Part shown: in pieces, positions 17,549-24,750 of the stretch | Numbering within the stretch: the first letter of the stretch is position 1 | Layout of the letters: each line of letters begins with the position of its first letter | Source: a bacterium 1XD21-70 | GTDB taxonomy: Bacteria > Bacillota > Clostridia > Lachnospirales > Lachnospiraceae | Assembly (NCBI GenBank): GCA_003669055.1 | Contig: RAYB01000041.1 | Coordinates: 1-41,448, forward strand | Length of the DNA stretch: 41,448 bases | Reading direction: 5' to 3' | Translations under genes and position numbers: made by a program | Notes under the pieces: generated by a model | Told to the model about the DNA's origin: nothing | The model's input: the letters and a program-made list of their open reading frames with translations, nothing else | Databases searched by the model: none

Positions 17549-18015
17549 TCCCGTTCCTTTTCCTCCATCTCCTCCAGAAGCTTTACAAATACCGATTCTT
17601 CCATGCCCATGGCCAGGTCCCGGTCCAGGCAATGCACACAGAACCTGCCCTCCTCCACCGATACGGTGATCGTCCCCGGTGTCAGTGTAATCGAGTTTGC
17701 CAGCAAAGTTCTCGCCATGCCGCCTTTCAGCCTCGTCTCAAAATACACAAATGCAGGCTCCGGCTGCATTTGGGGCGAAAGGATGATCTTTAGCACGCAC
17801 ACATTCGCCTTGACAATCTCCTCCACCAGCACCCAGAAATAGCGCACCAAAAAAGGAGCCAGCCGGAACATAAGCAGTTCCCGCTTCAGGCTGTAATCCA
17901 TAAACCGGCACATAAAAAAAATCAGTGCGGCTGATATCACAAGGCCAAAGAGGCAGATTTCTGCCGTCACTTTGCCATTTAATATCAGCCACACTGCAAA
18001 TATCAGGAAAAACAT
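17536..18015 (-). CDS. mrpE: Mrp antiporter subunit E, first gene of the operon
   Basis: A 159-aa protein with two N-terminal helices and a soluble domain containing ARTLLANSITLTPGTITVSV, the diagnostic MrpE/MnhE motif. It is the promoter-proximal gene: a good sigma-A promoter lies at 18049-18077, giving a leader of about 30 nt with a GAGGGAA ribosome site. The order E-F-G-(MbhD)-(MbhE/F)-C-D follows. Confidence 0.9.
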   Translation of the reverse strand: MFFLIFAVWLILNGKVTAEICLFGLVISAALIFFMCRFMDYSLKRELLMFRLAPFLVRYFWVLVEEIVKANVCVLKIILSPQMQPEPAFVYFETRLKGGMARTLLANSITLTPGTITVSVEEGRFCVHCLDRDLAMGMEESVFVKLLEEMEEKEREWGF

Positions 18016-18048
18016 CGCCGTTCCCTCACTTTCCCCCTATTCCCAGAC

Positions 18049-18077
18049 ATTATACCTCTGTTTCCGGGGAAATACAA
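18049..18077 (-). promoter_or_regulatory. Sigma-A promoter of the Mrp operon
   Basis: Minus strand: -35 TTGTAT, 17-nt spacer, -10 TATAAT. It lies about 35 bp upstream of the mrpE ATG. No other gene stands between, so it should drive all ten antiporter genes. Confidence 0.75.
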
Positions 18078-18090
18078 GTTTATGTAATGT

Positions 18091-18142
18091 TAAATCATGG
18101 GAAGGAATCCTTGAATCCTAAATTATGGAAAAGGAATCCCTA
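18091..18142. repeat. Imperfect 28-bp-period direct repeat between divergent genes
   Basis: TAAATCATGGGAAGGAATCC at 18091 recurs as TAAATTATGGAAAAGGAATC at 18119. The pair lies just upstream of the mrp promoter and before the plus-strand gene pair. It might be an operator, but nothing shows this directly. Confidence 0.45.
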
Positions 18143-18169
18143 AAAAACCATAAAATCCTCCTATTTCTA

Positions 18170-18198
18170 TTTACATTCCCGCAAAAAAGTTATATTCT
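18170..18198 (+). promoter_or_regulatory. Candidate promoter for the plus-strand radical SAM pair
   Basis: TTTACA, 17 nt, TATTCT (or TATATT with a shorter spacer) lies about 50 bp upstream of the 102-aa ORF. The sequence is AT-rich, so chance matches are likely. Confidence 0.35.
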
Positions 18199-18249
18199 AA
18201 TCTTATATTTCACAAAATTTCCTTCTGCGGAACCGGGCATCCGATTTCC

Positions 18250-18558
18250 ATGGCAGCCCTGGATATCTTCTTTAAAAACAGCCAAGCTACCGGGATTTTT
18301 GATAAAGAGACAAAAGAACGCTATGAAAGGAGCCTTGCCCATTTAGAGCCCCTAGATTCCAATAAGAACTACCCCATATCAGGAATCGTCGGAAAAACCA
18401 CCAGCGCAAGGACAGCTACCCTTATAGAACGGTTCGTATCTTACAATCAGCAGCTATTAGAAGAAGAAAACGATACCGTTTTTTCACCCATATTAAATGC
18501 TGATATCCCCTTGCTCAAAATAGAACCGCTGACCAAACAAGCTATCAGCAAAAACTGA
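18250..18558 (+). CDS. Unknown 102-aa protein upstream of the radical SAM gene
   Basis: No family was recognised. The protein is hydrophilic with a charged helical N-terminal half (about residues 8-32), the segment SGIVGKTTSARTATLIERFVSYNQQLLEEE (about 43-72) and a short Leu/Ile-rich end. The ATG has no visible ribosome site. The frame is open back to 18154 but offers no other good start, so this may be the 3' part of a longer, eroded gene. Its stop is 11 bp before the radical SAM start, where a strong AGGAGGG site lies. Coding is supported by codon character and by the tight spacing; function is unknown. Confidence 0.55.
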   Translation: MAALDIFFKNSQATGIFDKETKERYERSLAHLEPLDSNKNYPISGIVGKTTSARTATLIERFVSYNQQLLEEENDTVFSPILNADIPLLKIEPLTKQAISKN

Positions 18559-18569
18559 CAGGAGGGTTC

Positions 18570-19436
18570 ATGGAACCTATTAAAATAGAAATCATGAAAA
18601 TAGTGGTTAGTAACGACCACACAAAGAAATATTATTTTAAAACGGAAAGCCAAACAGCTTCCCACATTGAAGCGTGCCTATTGCATTTATCCAGATATGG
18701 ACACATCATCTGTGTTTCCTCACAAATCGGATGCCCACAAAAATGTAAGTTCTGTGCAGCGGGAAACAGTACTTATATACGTAACCTGTCTTCTTTTGAA
18801 ATTCAGGAACAGATACGGCTGGTGGTGGAGGATAACCCCACATTGGCAACGGATAAATTCCAAGTCACTTATATGGGATCCGGCGAGCCATTAATCAATT
18901 ATAAAAATGTGTTTGACTCCCTGGACAATATCCGAATCCGGTTCCCTAATTTGGAAAAGGCTAATCTGTCAACCACTTGCCCCTCTGCCGCTAGGCAATG
19001 TTTTGATACAATTGACTGGAAAAAATATGATGGTTTTTTACATTTCCAGTATTCGCTCCACTTTACGCAGGATGTAATGCGCTGCCGATACCTTTCCCCT
19101 CAATTAATGAAGATTTCAGAGGCAATTGGCTATCTGAACCGGATTTCCCTCTTGTTAAATGATACTTATAAAATCAACTACATCCCATTTGAGCAAATCA
19201 ATGACAGCTTGGAACAAGTTGAGGAGTTGAAAAGTATCATGGATACCACCCAAAATGCCATCCTGAAAATAAGCACCATGTGTGAAATAAACGGATGCCA
19301 TTTATCCCCAAGCAGGGCTTTCGGGCAGTTTGCTTCCTGTGCAGGAAAAACCATTGAAAACGTCCAGGTCTTCAGCAGCGACGGAACGGATATCAGCGCA
19401 GGCTGCGGGCAATTTTATAATGAGAGTGTGTTGTAA
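18570..19436 (+). CDS. Short RlmN/Cfr-like radical SAM protein
   Basis: A 288-aa radical SAM enzyme. The cluster motif is GCPQKCKFC (C55, C59, C62), preceded by ICVSSQIG as in RlmN and Cfr. Further family marks are YMGSGEPLIN, SLHFTQDVMRCRYLSP, the NYIPFEQIND segment, and near the C-terminus GTDISAGCGQF, holding the cysteine that forms the methyl-carrying intermediate in RlmN. The N-terminal RNA-binding domain of RlmN (about 70 more residues ahead of the cluster) is missing, so an adenosine C2-methylation chemistry is plausible but the RNA target is uncertain. A perfect AGGAGGG precedes the ATG. It is one of only two plus-strand genes in the window. Confidence 0.75.
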   Translation: MEPIKIEIMKIVVSNDHTKKYYFKTESQTASHIEACLLHLSRYGHIICVSSQIGCPQKCKFCAAGNSTYIRNLSSFEIQEQIRLVVEDNPTLATDKFQVTYMGSGEPLINYKNVFDSLDNIRIRFPNLEKANLSTTCPSAARQCFDTIDWKKYDGFLHFQYSLHFTQDVMRCRYLSPQLMKISEAIGYLNRISLLLNDTYKINYIPFEQINDSLEQVEELKSIMDTTQNAILKISTMCEINGCHLSPSRAFGQFASCAGKTIENVQVFSSDGTDISAGCGQFYNESVL

Positions 19437-19516
19437 GTGAAGAATCTGTCAGAAACAGCCGCCGCTACTGACCCGGCAAAAAAGTTGAAGTTATGAAAAA
19501 AAGAACCTGTTAACAA

Positions 19517-19571
19517 ATAAAAAAGCAACCTCCTATAGGATATAATTACAATATCAAATATAGGAGGCTGC
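19517..19571 (-). terminator. Long hairpin, probable terminator of the polysaccharide operon
   Basis: Arms 19525-19537 and 19559-19571 pair at 12 of 13 positions (GCAACCTCCTATA / TATAGGAGGCTGC). An inner GATAT/ATATC stem leaves a 7-nt loop. Read on the minus strand it is followed by six Ts, then ATTTG. It lies about 290 bp beyond the last polysaccharide gene. It might instead be an element end, since an IS relic lies beside it. Confidence 0.5.
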
Positions 19572-19611
19572 TCAAAAACTGCCTTCCGGATGGCGCTATC
19601 CATGGTTAACT

Positions 19612-19743
19612 CTTTTGGTCATTGTAAAGCGTGCCGTTTACATCGCCCTTGGTATCGACATGAGTGGCTTAAAGAACCGGGGGCAGATCCATTCCCAGTT
19701 AGAGATCTATTTTGAGGAATGGCTTTCCGGCAGGAATCTGTAA
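19612..19743 (+). pseudogene. IS256-family transposase relic with internal deletion
   Basis: The plus-strand frame reads VKRAVYIALGIDMSGLK (19624 onward), the catalytic-core segment of IS256-type (Mutator-like DDE) transposases. It then runs straight into NRGQIHSQLEIYFEEWLSG and a stop at 19741, which resembles the extreme C-terminus of the same family. Most of the catalytic domain is thus deleted in frame. No start codon, ribosome site or complete terminal inverted repeats were found, so this is a dead fragment. Recognition is from memory of the family consensus, not a search. Confidence 0.65.
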
Positions 19744-19757
19744 CAGTAAAAATACTG

Positions 19758-19832
19758 TCAGCCTGTATAATTCAAGAGTTCTTCCATCGAAAGTTCCGGG
19801 TTATAGCCTGGTTTCTTCTTTTTTCTCGGCAT
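19758..19832 (-). pseudogene. Possible 24-codon N-terminal fragment of a mobile-element protein
   Basis: The frame starts ATGCCGAGA and encodes a Lys-rich MPRKKKKPGYNPELSMEELL, then stops. Such a basic start followed by GYNPE is reminiscent of small DNA-binding proteins on clostridial integrative elements, cut off after about 24 residues. It lies between the IS256 relic and the end of capG. The evidence is only this short stretch. Confidence 0.25.
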
Positions 19833-19858
19833 CCCAGCCTTACTGAAAAATCAGCATA

Positions 19859-21061
19859 TCAGTCTGTATACATTCTCCACACAAACTTATTTACAGTGTC
19901 TTTATATGATTGAATTATCTTGACAACTTTTGTACTTACATTTGTATCTATATAATCTGGTACCGGGATACCATAATCCCCATTCCCATTCATCGAGACT
20001 GCCAGTTCCACTGACTGTAATAAACCCTGTGTAGATATCCCCGAAATTATAAAGCAGGCCTTATCAAGGGCTTCAGGTCGTTCAGTAGATGTCCTTATGC
20101 ATACAGCGGGAAACGGCTTACCTACTGAAGTGAAATATGAAGACTCCTCTGGTAATGTCCCAGAATCCGAAACCACACAAAATGCGTTCATCTGCAGGCA
20201 GTTATAATCATGGAACCCCATTGGCTCATGTGCAATTACACGCTTATCTAATACAAACTTTCCGTCAGTGGTCATCTGCTCCAAACGACTCCGGGATCTT
20301 GGGTGGCACGAATAGAGAATTGGCATATCATATTTTTTTGCCATAGCATTTATTGCGTTAAATAGCGACAAAAAGTTCTTCTCTGTATCAATATTTTCTT
20401 CTCTATGAGCAGATAACAATATATATTTCATGGGTTCTATACTCACATCTGATTCATCTGAAATCCTTGCATGAATATCCGATGCTTCTATCGCCTCGAG
20501 ATTATTTGACAGTACTTCCGCCATCGGTGAACCTGTCACGTATGTCCTTTCCTTTGGCAAGCCACAGTCTGCCAAATTTTTTCTGGCATGCTCCGAATAT
20601 GCCAGATTCACATCTGATATAATATCTACAATTCTTCTGTTCGTCTCTTCTGGCAAACACTCATCTTTACAACGGTTTCCTGCCTCCATATGGAAGATTG
20701 GAATATGAAGTCTCTTTGCACCTATGACAGATAAGCATGAGTTCGTGTCACCTAATACAAGCACTGCCTCCGGCTTAATCCGAACCATCAGCTTATAGGA
20801 TCTGTCTATGATATTTCCCATAGTCGACCCGAGGTCATCACCTACCACATCCATATACACCTCTGGATCAGCAAGCCCCAAATCCCTGAAGAATACGCCA
20901 CTAAGGTTATAATCGTAGTTCTGTCCGGTATGAGCCAAAATCGTATCAAAATATTTCCTGCAATTGTTTATCACGGCGGATAACCTAATAATCTCCGGTC
21001 TGGTTCCCACAATAATCAGGAGTTTTATTCTTCCGTTATTTTTCCACTCAGGATTATTCAT
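19859..21061 (-). CDS. capG: Non-hydrolysing UDP-sugar 2-epimerase (CapG/FnlC type)
   Basis: A 400-aa enzyme of the WecB family. After CapE and CapF it is best read as the epimerase completing UDP-N-acetyl-L-fucosamine, acting at C2 of UDP-2-acetamido-2,6-dideoxy-L-talose. Family marks are VGTRPEIIRLSAV, HTGQNYD, VLGDTNS, FHMEAGNRC and SDSGTLPEESSYF (the UDP-binding region). The start overlaps the capF stop by 4 bp. It is the last gene of the polysaccharide operon. On sequence alone it could be an ordinary UDP-GlcNAc 2-epimerase; context favours CapG. Confidence 0.85.
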   Translation of the reverse strand: MNNPEWKNNGRIKLLIIVGTRPEIIRLSAVINNCRKYFDTILAHTGQNYDYNLSGVFFRDLGLADPEVYMDVVGDDLGSTMGNIIDRSYKLMVRIKPEAVLVLGDTNSCLSVIGAKRLHIPIFHMEAGNRCKDECLPEETNRRIVDIISDVNLAYSEHARKNLADCGLPKERTYVTGSPMAEVLSNNLEAIEASDIHARISDESDVSIEPMKYILLSAHREENIDTEKNFLSLFNAINAMAKKYDMPILYSCHPRSRSRLEQMTTDGKFVLDKRVIAHEPMGFHDYNCLQMNAFCVVSDSGTLPEESSYFTSVGKPFPAVCIRTSTERPEALDKACFIISGISTQGLLQSVELAVSMNGNGDYGIPVPDYIDTNVSTKVVKIIQSYKDTVNKFVWRMYTD

Positions 21062-22419
21062 GATCCACTCTCCTTAGGTTTAAACAGATTTTTATCAAAA
21101 CAAGCCTCTTTTCCTTTTACATCCTCATGATATGTCTCCGGATGATCTGCGTCAAATATCTCATTCGCCCACATCACTGTCACCATATCCTCTGTATCGC
21201 TGAGGTTTATAATATTATGAGTATATCCAGGAAGCATATACACACATTGTAACTTATCTCCACTTACTTCATACTCTCTAACAGGATAAGGCCTTCTCGT
21301 CTCAGGATCAATCCCTATTCTCCGTTCTTGTATCAAGCCGTGCCCGCTCACAACAAGAAATATCTCCATCTTGGTATGATGCCAGTGCTGGCCTTTCGTC
21401 TTTCCAGGCTTAGATACATTAATTGAAAATTGCCCCACATCCTTATTACGAAAAAAACCTGTAAAAGATCCTCTGTCATCCAAAGCACTTTTCAGATCAA
21501 AGATAGTCCTATCCTCCGGCAAATATGAAAGATATGTACTGTATAACCTCTTTTCAAAGCTATCCTGCGGAATGGATGTAAACAGTAACGATGTCGGCTG
21601 TTCGGAGAACTCCTTTAATAGTTCAACAATCCTCCCCAGTGTAACTCTGTGTGTTAACGGTACATAACAGTATTTGCCATCCTCCTTATCAAGCGGAACA
21701 GTTCCATCATACTTATCATGGCAAAATAACCCCTTTCCCAAAAACAATACTTGATTTTCCTGATATTGCTCGGCAGTTTCAGCATGATAAACCGGATACA
21801 TACACCTATGTTCTTTCCCTTCTAGTGCTCCAAGCATCTCATTAATCAAATCATCAATATATAGAAGTTCCAGTTCCACCGACGGATCATTTACTGTATA
21901 TGGTAAGTTGTTTGAGAATGCATTACAAAAAGTTGCAATTGCAGAATTATAGTTAGGTCTGCACCACTTTCCATATAAATTCGGAAATCTATATATCAGT
22001 ACCTTAGCACCTGTCTCTTCGCTATATTTGAAAAACAATTCTTCTCCGGCAAGTTTACTGCGTCCATACTCAGAATCGCCGAATCGCCCACTTAATGATG
22101 CCTGTATAGACGAAGATAACATTACAGGGCATGTATTGCTATTTCGCTTCAGTGCATCAAGCAGTTCGGATGCAACCCCAAAGTTACCTGACATAAACTC
22201 CGTTTGATCTTTTGGCCTATTCACACCTGCCAAATTAAAGACGAAATCACAGTCCTTGCAGTATCCCTCCAAATCATCAACTGTGTTGTCTATATCGTAC
22301 TCGTATATCTCTGATACCGAAAGTTCTGTGTCCCTTTTCGTTGTATCGCGAATGCACTTTAAGGTCTCTACGAGGTTTTTCCCAACAAAGCCTTTTGCTC
22401 CGGTTACCAATATCTTCAT
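21058..22419 (-). CDS. capF: Bifunctional UDP-sugar reductase/epimerase (CapF/FnlB)
   Basis: About 453 aa in two domains. The N-terminal SDR domain starts MKILVTGAKGFVGKNL, with an NAD(P)-binding GxxGxxG and a YGRSK-type catalytic site near SEYGRSKLAGEE. The C-terminal cupin domain (from about 330) contains KGQHWHHTKMEIFLVVSG, with the metal-binding histidines. This arrangement is specific to CapF/FnlB/WbjC, which epimerises C3 and reduces C4 of the CapE product. The start at 22419 follows GGAGG; an ATG at 22440 is too close to the capE stop. Confidence 0.93.
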   Translation of the reverse strand: MKILVTGAKGFVGKNLVETLKCIRDTTKRDTELSVSEIYEYDIDNTVDDLEGYCKDCDFVFNLAGVNRPKDQTEFMSGNFGVASELLDALKRNSNTCPVMLSSSIQASLSGRFGDSEYGRSKLAGEELFFKYSEETGAKVLIYRFPNLYGKWCRPNYNSAIATFCNAFSNNLPYTVNDPSVELELLYIDDLINEMLGALEGKEHRCMYPVYHAETAEQYQENQVLFLGKGLFCHDKYDGTVPLDKEDGKYCYVPLTHRVTLGRIVELLKEFSEQPTSLLFTSIPQDSFEKRLYSTYLSYLPEDRTIFDLKSALDDRGSFTGFFRNKDVGQFSINVSKPGKTKGQHWHHTKMEIFLVVSGHGLIQERRIGIDPETRRPYPVREYEVSGDKLQCVYMLPGYTHNIINLSDTEDMVTVMWANEIFDADHPETYHEDVKGKEACFDKNLFKPKESGS

Positions 22420-22445
22420 TATCAGACCTCCGTAAAACATCCAAT

Positions 22446-23510
22446 CTAAGCTTCAACCATATGTGGTCTTCCCTCAAGTTCTTCCTTCACGTAATCTGTC
22501 GTCATTATCTTTGCAACCACACCATCCACATCCAGCCTGTTAGTATTATGGCTTGTATAGGCCTCCTCCCCCTCAGTTAATACATTACCTTCAACATAAA
22601 ACTTATCATAGTTCAGGCTTCTTCCATCTGGAGTGATTTTGAAATAATTCCCCATATCAGTTGATCGTAAACGTTCCTCTCTTGTCATCAGTGTTTCATA
22701 TAATTTCTCCCCATGCCTTGTTCCAATTATTTTCTTCTCAGTTTTTCCAAAGACCTTCATAACACCATCAGCAAGGTCTCCGATAGCAGAAGCATCTGCC
22801 TTTTGAATAAATAAATCACCCGGTTCCGCATTTTCAAACGCAAAGGCTACTAAATCGACAGCCTCATCAAGATTCATTAAAAAACGGGTCATATTAGGAT
22901 CCGTTATGGTAATGGGTCTCTTGTTCTTAATCTGATCTATGAAAAGAGGAATCACGGAGCCACGTGAGCACATAACATTGCCATACCTTGTACTTGCTAA
23001 TATAGTACCACCTCTCTCGAATGCATTTTGAGCTCTAGCAGCCACAATCTTCTCTCCCACAGCCTTTGTCATCCCCATCGAATTAATGGGATAAGCGGCT
23101 TTATCAGTTGAAAGAAACACCACTCGCTCTACTCTATTCTCTACAGAAGCTGTTATTACATTATCCGTTCCAACAATATTGGTTCTTACTGCTTCCATAG
23201 GAAAGAATTCACAGCTTGGAACCTCCTTAAGCGCAGCTGCATGGAATACATAATTAGCCCCGCACATCACTTCCCGAACGCTGTCTATATTTCTGACATT
23301 TCCCACATAAAACCGGACTTTACTGGCATACTCATGATTATCTGCTTGAAGCATGTGCCGCATCATATCCTGTTTCTTCTCATCCCGTGAAATAATCCGT
23401 ATTTCACCTATTTTAGATGTAAGAAAATGTTTTAGGACAGTACTGCCAAAACTACCAGTACCACCTGTAATGACTAATGTTTTTCCGTTAAATGATTCTG
23501 TAATGTTCAT
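22446..23510 (-). CDS. capE: UDP-GlcNAc 4,6-dehydratase / 5-epimerase (CapE/FnlA)
   Basis: A 354-aa extended SDR enzyme, the first step to UDP-L-FucNAc. The cofactor motif is GGTGSFGS (about 16-23), the active site is STDKAAYPINSMGMTKAVGEK, in which Met replaces the usual Tyr as in CapE, FlaA1 and PglF, and HAAALKEVPSCEFFP lies upstream. The ribosome site is AGGGAG about 12 bases before the ATG. CapF follows about 25 bp downstream of its stop. A 59-codon ORF lies upstream. Confidence 0.93.
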   Translation of the reverse strand: MNITESFNGKTLVITGGTGSFGSTVLKHFLTSKIGEIRIISRDEKKQDMMRHMLQADNHEYASKVRFYVGNVRNIDSVREVMCGANYVFHAAALKEVPSCEFFPMEAVRTNIVGTDNVITASVENRVERVVFLSTDKAAYPINSMGMTKAVGEKIVAARAQNAFERGGTILASTRYGNVMCSRGSVIPLFIDQIKNKRPITITDPNMTRFLMNLDEAVDLVAFAFENAEPGDLFIQKADASAIGDLADGVMKVFGKTEKKIIGTRHGEKLYETLMTREERLRSTDMGNYFKITPDGRSLNYDKFYVEGNVLTEGEEAYTSHNTNRLDVDGVVAKIMTTDYVKEELEGRPHMVEA

Positions 23511-23537
23511 AAAAATCTTGCACTCCCTGTCATATAA

Positions 23538-23717
23538 TTATTTTATCCAAAAAATTTTTACTGTAAAAAGCAGCAAATAGAGATAAATCATCCATTTCAA
23601 TATCCTCTTTAAGACTGATAATGATTTCTCTAATATGTAAGAAGTAACATCATTGACTTTACGCATACCTGTTGAATTAAAAATCTGCGCCCTGATACAA
23701 CGAATATGATCATTCAT
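23538..23717 (-). CDS. Small ORF, 59 aa, with a C-terminal membrane segment
   Basis: This frame starts with ATG 13 bp after the GHMP-kinase stop and runs 59 codons to TAA, ending 27 bp before capE. The first 40 residues are polar and basic (MNDHIRCIRAQIFNSTGMRK...). The last about 18 are strongly hydrophobic (MIYLYLLLFTVKIFWIK), like a single membrane anchor. No family was recognised. No clear ribosome site is present, so it may be untranslated spacer or a relic. Confidence 0.35.
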   Translation of the reverse strand: MNDHIRCIRAQIFNSTGMRKVNDVTSYILEKSLSVLKRILKWMIYLYLLLFTVKIFWIK

Positions 23718-23729
23718 AAAATACTGTTT

Positions 23730-24743
23730 TCATACAACCTCATCCTTTGGGACATAAGTTTCAGGTGTATAGTGAACAACCTGTGTGCCGCTATCTTCAA
23801 AACAGAAAGGAATATAAAGCAAATCTTTCATTGCTTCCATTACAGATATTTTTTTATCTTCAACCACGTAGAAGACAAGAAATCCCCCTCCACCAGCGCC
23901 AAGCAGTTTACCTCCTGTAGCCCCTGCCTTTATCCCCCTATCATACAATCCATCAATACTGTCTGTTGTAATTGCTCCACCTGTTTGTCTTTTTAGTCTC
24001 CAAGTTTTATCTAATAACCGTCCAAAATCATCTAAATCGCTGTGTTTATCTTCAAGAATTCTCTCAGCCTCGTCCACCAGTTCATGCATCCGTTGCAGTT
24101 GTTTTATCTTTTCAGCATATCCAGTTGCATTTGCTTTCTGCATATCAGAACTAAAGCGTGTAAAACCCGTAAAAAACATCAGGAGATTATCATTAAGTTT
24201 CTTCTTTCTATCCGGATGGATGATAATTGGATTTACCCCATAACTCCCATCTTTGTTGAAATTTATTCTGTTCATTCCGCCAAAACTAGCCGCAATCTGA
24301 TCCTGCCATCCTCCCGCCTCATTGCAAAGAACGCGCTCAAGATAAATTGCTTCATCAGCAAGTCTTTTCTTATCCGCATACTTCCCTTTCAAACAATAAA
24401 AAGCGTTAAGCATCCCGACTGCAAAAGATGAACTGGTTCCCAATCCGCTCCGCGCTGGCAAATCAGCCTCATAAGTCAGTCTTATTTCATGCATATCAAG
24501 CATTTTCATAGCATTTCTAATAGCCGGATGATCAATATCGCTTTGTGACTTTACTCTCTCAATCTTGCTATACGATAGTTCAGTGGAATAATCAAAGAAA
24601 CGTGGAAGATGCCGAACAGTCACATAGCAATACTTATCAAATGTAGTTGATAGAACTGCTCCACCGTATTCTTGAAAGAAACTTTCCATATCTGTCCCCC
24701 CGCCAAAAAAGGACATCCGAAAAGGGGTTTTTGTAATTATCAT
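23730..24743 (-). CDS. GHMP sugar kinase, HddA-like
   Basis: A 337-aa GHMP kinase closest in motifs to D-glycero-D-manno-heptose-7-phosphate kinase (HddA). Motif 1 is KTPFRMSFFGGGTD (5-18), motif 2 DLPARSGLGTSSSF (94-107) is the ATP-binding loop, NEAGGWQDQIAASFGG is characteristic of the HddA/fucokinase group, and motif 3 is LLGAGGGGFLVFY. It would make a sugar-1-phosphate for nucleotide activation. No heptose isomerase, phosphatase or nucleotidyltransferase partner is in the window, so the real sugar is uncertain. It starts about 8 bp after the second kinase-like gene. Confidence 0.82.
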   Translation of the reverse strand: MIITKTPFRMSFFGGGTDMESFFQEYGGAVLSTTFDKYCYVTVRHLPRFFDYSTELSYSKIERVKSQSDIDHPAIRNAMKMLDMHEIRLTYEADLPARSGLGTSSSFAVGMLNAFYCLKGKYADKKRLADEAIYLERVLCNEAGGWQDQIAASFGGMNRINFNKDGSYGVNPIIIHPDRKKKLNDNLLMFFTGFTRFSSDMQKANATGYAEKIKQLQRMHELVDEAERILEDKHSDLDDFGRLLDKTWRLKRQTGGAITTDSIDGLYDRGIKAGATGGKLLGAGGGGFLVFYVVEDKKISVMEAMKDLLYIPFCFEDSGTQVVHYTPETYVPKDEVV

Positions 24744-24750
24744 TTACTTT

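Noticed and set aside
18125-18346. 73-aa plus-strand ORF overlapping the 102-aa ORF
   Set aside because: It uses a different frame with no ribosome site and no protein-like composition after the first residues; the overlapping frame has better coding character.
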